Shown: positions 35,301-42,769 of the stretch, one piece after another
How the letters are laid out: each line of letters starts with the position of its first letter
Numbering within the stretch: position 1 is the stretch's first letter
The notes under the pieces: model-generated
The model's input: the letters and a program-made list of their open reading frames with translations, nothing else
Told to the model about the DNA's origin: nothing
Databases searched by the model: none
Made by a program: the position numbers and the translations under genes
Source: Paenibacillus melissococcoides
Lineage (GTDB): Bacteria; Bacillota; Bacilli; Paenibacillales; Paenibacillaceae
Assembly (NCBI GenBank): GCA_944800085.1
Contig: CALYLO010000005.1
Location: 186,001-250,000, forward strand
Direction: 5' to 3'
Length of the DNA stretch: 64,000 bases

Positions 35301-36423
35301 CGCCAAACTCAACTTTACTTCGTACGCTAAAGTTGTCAAAATCGAGAAAACGTATGTTTTGATACTCCACTGCAATACCGAATAGCCGTTGAATATCTTT
35401 GTTGCCATGCTGCTCCCTCAAATCTTGAATTAATTGATTATAGGGATATTTTTGATGACGCAGAATCGTCTTCTGTTCTTTGGCCACCCTTTGAAGAAAT
35501 GAAAGCAGCTCCAGTTCCGGTTCCACGGACATCCGCCCCGCTACTGTACTGGCGAACATGCCAATCGTTTCTTTTTCTTTCTTCGTTGTTCGGTTTGCAT
35601 AAACGCTCCCAATCGTTATGTCATTCTGGTTGCTTACTTTATGCAGGTAAATATACATAGCGGATAAAAAGAAAATAAACACACTGATTTTATTTTGCCG
35701 AGAAAAATCCAACAATTTATGATAAAGAACGCTGCTTATTGTGAGGCTTTTTCTTTTTGCGGCTGTACTTGTCACCAGAGGATTATAGGACTTCATACCT
35801 GTTATCTCAGGGAGAGACTGGAACTTCTCCAACCAATACGCTTTATCCTTTTGGTAACGCTCTGACTTCTCATAGTCCTGTTCCGTGTCAATGTAATCGG
35901 TGTAAGGCTTTTTTTCATCCCCTGCGGATAAAGTTCCTTCTGTCAGCTTTACATAATTTTTGGTAATCTGGTTAATAGCGAGATTCATGGATATGCCATC
36001 AGATGCGATGTGATGCACTTTGAAGCTATATCGGTATTCCTCATCGTTAATTTTTAATATAACAAACTGATATAAGTCCGAATGAAGCAGCTTTAATGGC
36101 TTTCTGTTATGAAGATTCAACCATTCCTCTACATGCGATTCATCGTATTCGGAGAAATCCAAAAACTCGATTGCTTTATGTACATAGGGATCGACATATT
36201 GCATTGGTTCGCTATTCTTCTGCGTTATTTTTATTCGAAAAGCTTCGTTTTGTTGAATGACTAACTGGATGGCTTGCTGCAAAAGCTCCCGATTTATATT
36301 CCCTCTTATCGTAATTGTAACGGAGAGCATACATGTCGTTGTATTCGGATATAGCAATTCCGTATACCATATTCTTTGCTGCGCATGAGTTAAAGGGAAC
36401 AATTTGATCGCATTCTCACTCAA
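29362..36423 (-). CDS. Two-module non-ribosomal peptide synthetase (C-A-T-C-A-T-TE)
   Basis: A 2353-residue NRPS. Order: condensation 1 (HHIASDGIS, about residue 139), adenylation 1 (YTSGTTGKPKG about 610, FDASCWEIF about 655), carrier 1 (DIGGHSL, Ser about 1012), condensation 2 (HHIISDGAS about 1197), adenylation 2, carrier 2 (about 2058) and thioesterase (GYSAGG about 2187; HGQHMEV). By-eye substrate codes of both A domains are D-A-W-A-I-G-A-I-V-K, closest to aromatic (Phe-like) codes. A C domain at the N-terminus with no preceding carrier suggests acylation of the first residue or a partner elsewhere. No epimerase, PPTase or exporter is adjacent. TTG start, AAGGAG 9 nt upstream. Confidence 0.93.
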   Translation of the reverse strand: MSENAIKLFPLTHAQQRIWYTELLYPNTTTCMLSVTITIRGNINRELLQQAIQLVIQQNEAFRIKITQKNSEPMQYVDPYVHKAIEFLDFSEYDESHVEEWLNLHNRKPLKLLHSDLYQFVILKINDEEYRYSFKVHHIASDGISMNLAINQITKNYVKLTEGTLSAGDEKKPYTDYIDTEQDYEKSERYQKDKAYWLEKFQSLPEITGMKSYNPLVTSTAAKRKSLTISSVLYHKLLDFSRQNKISVFIFFLSAMYIYLHKVSNQNDITIGSVYANRTTKKEKETIGMFASTVAGRMSVEPELELLSFLQRVAKEQKTILRHQKYPYNQLIQDLREQHGNKDIQRLFGIAVEYQNIRFLDFDNFSVRSKVEFGGHEGNDCVLHIKEMSNEQQLVLDVHYRTHIFEENEVQQMLQQIIAIAEHMIHRPFEKIVEVSLVSEEEKNTILNVFNDTWADYPRDKTIHQLVEEQAERTPDHAAVVYEGSQLTYRELNTKANQFARTLRAEGVRPDQPVGLLAERSLEMIVGMLAILKAGGAYVPIDPEYPEERIGYMLEDSGAKLLLTQSHLQKCESFDGKRLMLDDERMYSEAGSNLEPGAGPDHLAYVIYTSGTTGKPKGVMVEHRGLCNLKPLFEDTLHIGEQDNVVQFASLSFDASCWEIFKALFNGATLYIPAKETILDPRLFEDYMRRHRITAALLPPAYAASLTPGNLPGLKTLITGGSASSVDLVQQWQDRVLYVNAYGPTEDSIVTTIWPATTGAPAGNAVAAEGNVVAPAGNVVAPAGKLVPIGRPIPNHRVYIVGANDQLLPVGIAGELCISGAGVARGYLNRPELTAEKFVDNPFEPGGRMYRTGDLAKWLPDGTIAYLGRIDHQVKIRGYRIELGEVEAQLLKTASVREAVAIAREDGDGQPYLCAYIVADKELTSGDLRSALSQALPGYMVPSCFVQLEHMPLTPNGKIDRKALPAPDGSMQTGADYVAPRTAVEAELAQTWQEVLGIPRIGVKDNFFDIGGHSLRATTLVAKLHKEMGIEMPLREVFQYPTIEQMAEAITGKEHHAVYRSIPIAEESACYPLSSAQKRLYILSQLEGGELSYNMPGVLEMEGALDRERLEEAFRQLIRRHETLRTGFELVGGEAVQRVHRDVEFAVEHVRVKEAEANAHLREFMRPFDLRQPPLLRARLLELQPDRHLLLFDMHHIISDGASMGVFLREFAQLYEGAELPPLRIQYKDYAAWQQGEMQRERISKQEAYWLEVFSGDIPVLDLPADYARPLVRSFTGNTFHFIIDEQRSEKLRQLALQTGTTLYMVLLAAYTTLLSKYSGQEDIIVGTPVAGRTHAELEPILGMFVNTLAMRNAPAGEKTFQEYLQEVKEHTLRAYENQDYPFEELVSKLDVSRDVSRNPLFDTMFVLQNTEQSEVSLEGLTCKLYPNEHNVAKFDLTFSLTEGAEGIAGSIEYACSLYKEETIERMAAHFQQVLDIILSDPQRKLSSIEIISPEEKAQILETFNDTAADYPRGKTIHQLVEEQAERTPDRTAVVYEGSQLTYRELNTKANRLARTLRAEGVRPDQPVGLLAERSLEMIVGMLAILKAGGAYVPIDPEYPEERIGYMLEDSGAKLLLTQSHLQKGRSFDGKRLMLDDERMYSEAGSNLEPGAGPDQLAYVIYTSGTTGKPKGVMVEHRGLCNLKPLFEDTLHIGEEDNVVQFASLSFDASCWEIFKALFTGATLYIPAKETILDPRLFEDYMSRHHITAAILPPAYAASLTPANLLGLKTLITGGSASSVDLVQQWQDRVLYVNAYGPTEDSIVTTIWPATTVAPAGNAVDTEGNVVAPAGKLVPIGRPIPNHRVYIVGANDQLLPVGIAGELFISGVGVARGYLNRPELTAEKFVDNPFEPGARMYRTGDLAKWLPDGTIAYLGRIDHQVKIRGYRIELGEVEAQLLKTPSVQEAVAIAREDGDGEPYLCAYIVADKELTSGDLRSALSQALPGYMVPSCFVQLKHMPLTPNGKIDRKALPAPDGSMQTGADYVAPRTPLEAQLAQIWQEVLELPRIGVKDNFFDIGGHSLKVLQLTQKIHAEMEMDIPLRVVFEMPTIEEMAIELLQRKFNKFEQQNGSNIIKLNKNGLMNVFCFPPALGYGIAFSEMAKHLEDYCVVYAIEFIEGNYAHTDMLDQYVDSIIRIQEKGPYVFLGYSAGGNLAFEVAKAMEKRGYEVSDIIMVDSMKQKSRKEESPEEIDHQITQLLEVVPEHFKQVLNAPVTRDKVRNKMRAYHMYWNELVNTGVVQANIYGLVAESSPIREAENHDVLLWKQATSKCYVEYELHGQHMEVLVPGFVEENAKVIQRIINEIFETAHLAYRF
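30900..31000 (-). repeat. Short in-frame minisatellite in A domain 2
   Basis: After VTTIWPATT the protein repeats APAGNAV, TEGNVV, APAGKL in units of about 8 residues (24 bp, core GGCCGGAGCGACA). Three units are present here, against four in A domain 1 (34071-34155). The stretch falls in the loop between motifs A5 and A6. Confidence 0.7.
34071..34155 (-). repeat. Short in-frame minisatellite in A domain 1
   Basis: The same 24-bp unit as in A domain 2, with four units reading APAGNAV, AAEGNVV, APAGNVV, APAGKL. The copy-number difference is in frame and points to slippage. Confidence 0.7.
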
Positions 36424-36974
36424 TTTTCATGACTCCTTTGGATATTCTGTTTCAGGTTATTAGGACTATCGATCTACCCTGTATTTAGTCAAGCATGATT
36501 CCAAAAAAAAATCGAGCAATTTTCCCCAGCTACGACTTTCATAACTATCGGCAATGACGCGGAATAAGAGCTGTGAGCCTTTCTTGTACCCGTCAGGTCG
36601 CCCCCCTAGGAAGTTGGCAACTTAACGCCATGCCTTTCCCAGCCTTCCAGTGTTTTATTATCTCTCTAGCTTGGAGAGCAGTATACGAAGCCGTAGAGTC
36701 CGGACAGGTCATGTACTGCAATTGTTAATTGGGGGAGAGCGAATCCTTTCCCTAATCTGAAAAAATTAACTTTCCTTTAACCTTTGCTTTTCTCTACTAA
36801 AGCTGCTCCCCTCACTTCCGCATTATCTCAAATGACGTTTTTAATAGGAATGTCTCTGTTTTTTACCAACGTTGGCCTTGTTTATATTTTTACCTCCTTT
36901 TTCCTCATTAGTCAAGTTATTACGACTCATAAGAAGCAGATTTGTAGGCAATTGCGACTAGAACACATCGTGGA
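36424..36974. other. Non-coding stretch upstream of the NRPS
   Basis: No supported gene. On the minus strand TTGACT (36492-36487) with GATAGT (36470-36465) at 16 bp is a weak promoter candidate for the NRPS gene. Several short hairpins occur near 36600-36720, but none has a T-run. Confidence 0.3.
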
Positions 36975-37290
36975 GACGGTATGGTGATTCCCGGACAGCA
37001 GGCAGCTCGTCCATGGTCTGCGGAACGCCGAAACTCAGCTTGTCGAGCCAGTCCTTGCGCAGCCACAAGATCTGGGCGGACATGAACGGGTCCTCGAAAT
37101 TCGGAAGCGCCAATATTTTTCCGTTGCAGACGAAATCATAGCTTGCTCCTTCCTCGTCTTCGGTTGCGGCGATTTTATCCAGGACCCTCTCTTCTTCCAT
37201 ACTTGGGACCTATTACTCAAAAATGCCATAAATCCTCATCACATTCCATTCGACACAGAAAGTCCAAGTCTTATTCCGTGATCAAAGTTA
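36975..37290 (-). pseudogene. Chimera of GNAT 5' end and solute-binding protein fragment
   Basis: The right part (37140-37290) resembles the 5' half of the GNAT pseudogene at 27859-28416 (FLCRMECDEDLWHF; MEEERVLDKIAATEDEEGAS) and contains stops. At about 37135 it joins a binding-protein segment (YDFVCNGKILALPNFEDPFM, SAQILWLRKDWLDKLSFGV). The join is a deletion or recombination scar. Confidence 0.55.
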
Positions 37291-37498
37291 AATTCGATTC
37301 TTTCGACACCTCCGCTTTTGCTCCCTGCACTTTGCTCTACTCTCCCAACTGGTCAGGTATTCACACTTCGTTCAATACTCCCTGACTCAAGGGATTTCCC
37401 CGACTTTCTGCGTGATTCTGAGCCACGGGAAGATTGCTTATAAGAAGCTTCGAACATAGTAGCTTTTCCTCGTTTGCCCCGAATACCCCATCTCATCA

Positions 37499-37533
37499 AA
37501 AAAAAAGCCCGTTCGCACTCGGCGATTCGGGCT
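37499..37533 (-). terminator. Intrinsic terminator
   Basis: GCCCG and CGGGC close a 16-nt loop and are followed on the minus strand by eight T. It ends the oxidoreductase transcript. Confidence 0.75.
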
Positions 37534-37563
37534 GGTAGTACAAACGGACATAGCAGCTCAATT

Positions 37564-38627
37564 TTAAGTTGTGGCGGAGACGAATCGCTCCAGGTACTCT
37601 GGCATATGAACGACCTTGCCGGTGACTCTCGCCTCTTCCGCCGCAAAGGCCATCATGTGGCTCTGCACGGAAATCTCCGCGGACGTCAGTCCTTGGGCCG
37701 TGCCGCCGTTCGCCACGAGGCGAATGAAGTCCCGGACAAACCTTCGTCTCCTCCCCCATGCCCGGCATGGCCGCCGGGCGCTTCCAGGGAGATCTGCTCC
37801 GGCTCGTTCCGGTCAAAGCGGATCAGCTCGATTTCGTTCTTTTCCATCGCGCCGCGAATCTCGCCTTCCGTCCCCATCAGCTTGATCATCCGCGAGCATT
37901 CCTTCGTGAAGGCGGACATCGTGAATACGGCCGTTACTTCATTGCGGAATTCCATGCTCACCACCTGATGGTCAACGACATTGTTGTCGCAGTGATAGAC
38001 ACAGCGCCCGTACGGCCCTTCCTGGATCGCCTTCAGCCGCCCCTCATAGCTCTGATCGCCGCTGATGGCGAGCTTCATCCAGTTGTCCTCGTCCGTCAAG
38101 TACGTCTTCGGCGCATAATACAGGCAATCCTCCGCGGCCGGACAGCCGTCAAGACATCGCTTCGGGGCGCCGGCCGGCGCATTCTCGGGCGTGAAATGGC
38201 TCAAGCTGCCGAAGGAAGCGACATTCGTGCAGGAATCTCCGGCCAGCCACAGCAAAATATCCATATCGTGACATGATTTCGCCAAAATCATCGGACTCGT
38301 CTCGTCCGCATTCCGCCAATTGCCGCGCACGAAGCTGTGCGCCTGATGCCAATAACCGACATTCTCGTTATGCTGAATCGACATCAGCCGGCCGATGCGG
38401 CCTTCCTCCAGCATCTGCTTGATGGTGCCGAAAAAGCGGGTATAGCGAAGCACGTGACAAATCGAGAAAACGAGCCCGGATTGTCTCGCCCGCTCGCCCA
38501 TCCGGATGCATTCCAGCGGCTCGGCCACCGCGACGACTTCGACCTCGTCGGGATGCTGGAGGGCATAATTCGTATAATTGACTCCTCGAAGACCCGCCCC
38601 AATCAAGGCCAGCTTCACTTTTTTCAT
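37564..38627 (-). pseudogene. Gfo/Idh/MocA oxidoreductase with internal deletion and frameshift
   Basis: It starts as an NAD(P)-binding Rossmann protein (KLALIGAGLRGVNYTNYALQ, EVVAVAEP), then jumps to LECIRMGERARQSGLVFSIC. About 70 residues carrying the EKP motif are missing. The C-terminal domain continues to GHGGGDEG, where the frame breaks near 37745; the true end (VRDFIRLVANGGTAQGL, HMPEYLERFVSATT) is in the next frame, stop at 37564. GAGGAG precedes the ATG. Likely once used a sugar substrate supplied by the ABC genes upstream. Confidence 0.75.
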
Positions 38628-39235
38628 CTCTGCTCTCTCCTCTATGTTCCGCAACTCACCGCGGCAGCATTCCCCTTTGACGCTGCCTACCGTGATGCCT
38701 TTGACAAAATACTTCTGCAAAAATGGATAGACCGCCATAATCGGCAGCGCCCCGAGGAAGATCTGCGCAGTACGCAGCGTCTTCTCGCCATAGCTCTGCA
38801 TCGTCGCCAGCTCATCGACGGATATGCTCTCCTTGTTCGAAGAGGTGATCAGCGTGGATAGATATGTCTGCAGCGGATAATTGTCCGGCGAATTCATGTA
38901 AATAATGCCGTCGAACCAGGAATTCCAGTGGCCGATAATCGTGAACAGCAGAATCGTGGCGATGGCGGGCAGAGAGACCGGCAAGTAAATCCGGAACAGG
39001 AGCGACCCGTGCCCGGCGCCGTCCATAATCGCCGCTTCATCCAGATCCTTCGGAATATTGCGGAAAAAGTTCAGCAGCATGACCATATTCCAGACGCTCA
39101 GCGCCCCGGGGATAATCAGCGCCCAGATCGTGTTCAGCAAGCCGGCGTTCTTTGACGACCATGTACGTCGGAATCAACCCGCCGCCGAAAAACATCGTGA
39201 TGACGAAAAACCAGACATAAGCGGTCCGGGACTTG
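38628..39235 (-). pseudogene. Sugar ABC transporter permease, truncated
   Basis: A MalG/LplC-type permease. It has FFVITMFFGGGLIPTYMVV, then after a one-base shift LLNTIWALIIPGALSVWNMV, and the EAA-loop DLDEAAIMDGAGHGSLLFRI. It ends with KYFVKGITVGSVKG and then, without a stop, runs into the oxidoreductase frame. About 90 N-terminal residues are lost at the junction with the binding-protein remnant. Confidence 0.7.
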
Positions 39236-39625
39236 AAATCGCTCGTTTCCGGCAGGTCGCCTGACGCGATGGGCGAGCGAGAACTTCTGTTGCGCCTGAT
39301 CGCTCGGCACCTGCCAGAGGAACTCCACCTCGATGTTCAGCATCTCCTTCAGCTTCTTCAGGTACGCATTCGTCGCCGGTGTCGTCCCCTTCGGCGTCTT
39401 CGGCTCCTCTGGCGCGCCATAGCCGATAACCTGCGTAACCTTGACGGGCTCCGGGTACTTCCAGAGCGGATCGGCCGAGATCTCATTCTCTTCCGCCGCG
39501 GCCGGCGTCTCGCCTGCTGGCGGAGAGGCCCCCTGCTGGGTTCCGCAGCCGGCCAGTGTGGAGACGAAGGCCAGCGAGAGCAGCAGCGTCCAGATAACGA
39601 TGGTGTTGCGCGAAGTTATTCTCAT
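39235..39625 (-). pseudogene. Sugar ABC binding lipoprotein, N-terminal fragment
   Basis: An LplA-type binding lipoprotein: signal ending TLAGC (about residue 21 from the ATG at 39625), Pro/Ala/Glu-rich spacer, then EEPKTPKGTTPATNAYLKKL and EVEFLWQVPSDQAQQKFSLA. At about residue 130 it is joined to the permease, so about 400 residues and any first permease gene have been deleted. AGGGGG precedes the ATG. Confidence 0.7.
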
Positions 39626-39731
39626 GCGAATCCCCCTCTTCGAAAATCGATGCGCAATGTCTGCATCATTAAGCGTAGCTTCGTCTGTATGCGCTTTCAA
39701 TTTCACTTTGTTGACATTGATTTCGATTTGT

Positions 39732-40361
39732 TTACCTCATTCCCGAAGATGAGCTTCCCGGTATTCCCTGGGGGGTCTGTCCGGTCAGCTTTTTGAAGAA
39801 GGTCGTAAAATAAGACGGGGAATTGAAGCCAAGACGGAAAGCGATCTCATGGAATTTCAAACGATCCTCCACCATCCATCTCTTCGCGGCCTCCAGCCGG
39901 GCATCGGAAAAATATTCAGACAAATTGCGGCCGGTCACCTGCTTGTAGTACCGGGACAGATAACTCGGATTCATATGAACCTTCTCGGCAATGCGGACGA
40001 GGGACAGATCATCGCTCAGATGGCTGGCGATGAACTCATGCACCTCCCGTACCCAGCGTTCCGTATCGTCTTCCTGCCGCAGCCGTCCGACGTCCGCAAT
40101 CGTCAGATGTACCTTTCCCGATATACAGCGCTGCACCTTCTGCTGCAAATAATCGAGCTCCCGCTTCCACGTGTCCCATCCCAATGGCTGTCGGTGGAAG
40201 AAGAAGGATACTTCCAGATCCAGCAGGGAGAGGAACTCATTCTGGATATTCTCCAGCGTCCCTCTCAAATAATCGCCAACCTGATCCCATACGACGCTGC
40301 CGTCGGTGTTCCGGAATGCCGCATCCTCCCTCCGCGGTTGAATCAGCCAGACGAACAGTGG
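39732..40361 (-). pseudogene. AraC-type response regulator, receiver domain missing
   Basis: The C-terminal AraC DNA-binding domain is complete (SLVRIAEKVHMNPSYLSRYY, FHEIAFRLGFNSPSYFTTFF) and is preceded by part of the linker region (PLFVWLIQPRRED; NIQNEFLSLLDLEVSFFF). Upstream is a TGA and then unrelated sequence; the phospho-receiver half of these YesN-like regulators is absent, as is the partner kinase. It probably regulated the decayed sugar operon downstream. Confidence 0.65.
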
Positions 40362-40540
40362 TCACGGTAATAGTTAACCTTTTCACGTATCGAACCTCCC
40401 GGGCAGCTAACGTTAATCGCATTATATACCAATTCCGCAAGCCGGAGCTCGGTGTCCCCTCCAGTCGGGACATGCAAAGAAGCCACACTGCGCCCTATTG
40501 TACAATGCGGCTTCCTTCGATGGCTATAGAACCCTTGCCC

Positions 40541-40720
40541 TTACTTCCCGGCTTCCTCCGCTTCCGCATCACCCGTCTCATAGATAGAACCGATGCAGCA
40601 GAACGAAGTCTTGTCCGAAAACCAGTAGACCGCGTCGCTGTCGACCCATGTCCTGACGTTCGAGAAAGAATGACTGTTGGTCGCCTCAATGTATCGGTCT
40701 AGCGCATTTTTGTAGCCCAT
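40541..40720 (-). pseudogene. SnoaL/NTF2-like protein, truncated
   Basis: YKNALDRYIEATNSHSFSNV followed by WVDSDAVYWFSDKTS is the first half of an NTF2-like fold protein. The frame then drifts into an acidic tail and stops after 59 residues, half the family length. GGAAGG lies 10 nt before the ATG at 40720. Confidence 0.5.
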
Positions 40721-40899
40721 GAACATCTTCCCTTCCTTGTTTAGTGTCCCTAGTATACAATATTTCCCATCCGCCTGTCTCCGGCCTTGTCGCCGCTTCC
40801 TTATAAATAATCGAGGAATATGGCGGATAATGAATAATTCCAACATATGGAGCGAAATCTAGGCATAGAGAAAACGATCATGAGAGGTGGTTTCGGGAT

Positions 40900-41484
40900 A
40901 TGTTTTATCCGGCAGGGGAGCTGGTGCCGCATTCGTCATTCCTGCATGAGGCGGCGGCGTTTGTCTTCTTTTTTTCTGTCTACTCGTTGTTGGGCTGGTT
41001 GTTGGAAAATATGTATAGTCTGGCTACGACGCGCGTCTTTTTTAAGGATGGGTTTCTATGGGGGCCGTTCAAGCCGATGTACGGTTTTGCGCCGCTGCTC
41101 CTTGTCTATTTATCCGGGCCGGATACGCACTGGGCTGTCGTCCTCTTGCTCTGCTTCCTCGTGCCCACCGCAGTGGAATATGTGAGCGGCTGGCTGCTTC
41201 AGACCTTTTTCCGGCGCCAATGGTGGGACTACTCGAACCTGCCGCTGCAGCTTCACGGCCATATTTGCCTGTCCTATTCCCTATGCTGGGTCTTCCTCTC
41301 CTACCTGTGCCTGCGGTGGATCCATCCCGTTCTGGTCTCCGTCTATCGGGCGGCGGAGCCTTTTTGGCAATGGCTGTTCCCTGCTGCAATATTGTATTTC
41401 GCCATGGAGTTGATGTTCGCTATCCGGCGCCATTCGCCGCAGGGCGAGTCCGCGGAGGAGCAGCAGCCGAGCCCGGCCCCGTAG
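40900..41484 (+). CDS. Putative ABC transporter type IV (CmpB) membrane protein
   Basis: A 194-residue membrane protein of the PF06541-type family with about five helices. Family features are VYSLLGWLLENMYS, FLWGPFKPMYGFAPLLLVYL and QWWDYSNLPLQLHGHICLSY. The ATG follows GAGAGGTGG. Function in this family is not established; it is monocistronic. Confidence 0.75.
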   Translation: MFYPAGELVPHSSFLHEAAAFVFFFSVYSLLGWLLENMYSLATTRVFFKDGFLWGPFKPMYGFAPLLLVYLSGPDTHWAVVLLLCFLVPTAVEYVSGWLLQTFFRRQWWDYSNLPLQLHGHICLSYSLCWVFLSYLCLRWIHPVLVSVYRAAEPFWQWLFPAAILYFAMELMFAIRRHSPQGESAEEQQPSPAP

Positions 41485-41681
41485 CCGGGCCAGCCGCGCC
41501 TGGCCGCCGGCTCGCTTCCATGCGCGTGTCTGCAGACCGATAGGCCGGTGACGGAATTGGAAGCGGAAGCTTGCGGTTCAGCCTCTCCAATATGGCCATC
41601 TCGTCCTGAAGCCGTTGAATGCCTTCCATATACTTCGGAAATTGGAAGACAAAATTTGATTGTCGTGAATGCTCCTCCGCA

Positions 41682-42464
41682 TCAAACGTTTATTTCGTCG
41701 CCGAGAATGTCATAGAAGGAGTGCGAAGCGTACCGTTCCTTCCACGGAGTATGCCCGCATCGCGGCAGCAGGATGCAGGTTACGCCGTTGAGCACATCCG
41801 TCAACGGTGCGACTACCCCCTGATACGGGTGCGGGTCATGCTCGCCATGGATGGCGACGACCGGGCAGGCGATGCGCTTTCCGTATTCCAGCAGCTGCCC
41901 GGAGCTCCGCAGCGCGCTCGCTTCGGCCCAGATGCGCTCATGCTGCTCCGCATTGACGGCAAGCGGATCCGCTTTCGCCGCATCTTCCAGCGGCTCGTAT
42001 GTATCGGTCTTGGTCATGAGCTCATCCAGCCGCTTCAGATCCGGCAGGGCTTCCCCTGCGCCAAGCCTCGACATCATGCCGTTCCATTCGGCCCGTTCCT
42101 CGGTGGACAAGCGCTTCATTCTTGTGCTCATGATCTCCTGGGCATAGGCTTCTTCGAACGGTCCGCTGCCTACGAGAATGAGCTTGCGCACCAGCTCGGG
42201 ATGGCGGGCGGCGAAGATGAAGCCGAGCCACGCGCCCCAGGAATACCCGATGACGGTTACGGGCGGATGGCCTGATGCCAATAGCTGATCCTTTATTTCC
42301 GCAACCAGTTCCTCAATGCTATACTTCGTCTGATGCAGCTCCAATATTCCGGCATCCCGGGATAACGCAGCGGCTACGGGAGCCATCTCTCCCGCTGCCC
42401 CGGGCCCGCCATGCACCAAGGCCACCGAATAAGGGGCGTTGCCGTGGATGCGAATCGAATTCAT
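41682..42464 (-). CDS. Alpha/beta hydrolase
   Basis: A 260-residue hydrolase. Oxyanion segment HGGPGAAG (about residue 18), nucleophile elbow GYSWGAW (Ser about 92), acid in HGEHDPHP and His in PRCGHTPWKE. The HGGPG motif is shared with proline iminopeptidase-like enzymes. ATG at 42464 with GGTGAG upstream. It lies downstream of the ger operon by about 100 bp, apparently unrelated. Confidence 0.85.
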   Translation of the reverse strand: MNSIRIHGNAPYSVALVHGGPGAAGEMAPVAAALSRDAGILELHQTKYSIEELVAEIKDQLLASGHPPVTVIGYSWGAWLGFIFAARHPELVRKLILVGSGPFEEAYAQEIMSTRMKRLSTEERAEWNGMMSRLGAGEALPDLKRLDELMTKTDTYEPLEDAAKADPLAVNAEQHERIWAEASALRSSGQLLEYGKRIACPVVAIHGEHDPHPYQGVVAPLTDVLNGVTCILLPRCGHTPWKERYASHSFYDILGDEINV

Positions 42465-42565
42465 GTGCTCACCGCATTTCTGTTGAAGTTCCCGCATGTA
42501 GATTGCTGATGTAGAAATTGTACCCAATCGGACCGGTCTTCGCAACCGGCCCGGCTGCGGCGAGA

Positions 42566-42769
42566 TCACCACCCCAACCGGTCCAGCACCCAGGCTATCC
42601 AATCCGTTGGATTGATCTTGCGGCCCATAAATATGCTGATCCATACGATGCATCCGAGGACAGACAAGACGACGAACAGCCCAATCTCACGGCGCGGCGT
42701 ACGCGTGCGCAGTTGAATAACTAGTGCGCCGCCCCCGGCCGCCAGGAAGATGACCAAAAATCCGATCAT
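42566..42769 (-). CDS. Two-helix membrane protein, candidate germinant-receptor D subunit
   Basis: A 67-residue protein with two membrane helices (MIGFLVIFLAAGGGALVIQL and IGLFVVLSVLGCIVWISIFM) around a basic loop. Its ATG overlaps the gerB stop (ATGA). Small two-helix D subunits accompany several ger operons in Bacillus and modulate receptor function. Position and topology both fit; sequence motifs are weak. Confidence 0.65.
   Translation of the reverse strand: MIGFLVIFLAAGGGALVIQLRTRTPRREIGLFVVLSVLGCIVWISIFMGRKINPTDWIAWVLDRLGW

Noticed and set aside
41420..41629. 69-codon minus-strand frame after the CmpB-type gene
   Set aside because: It overlaps the end of that gene, has no ribosome site and shows no family similarity; a small part (QRLQDEMAILERLNRKLPLP) looks helical but is not enough.
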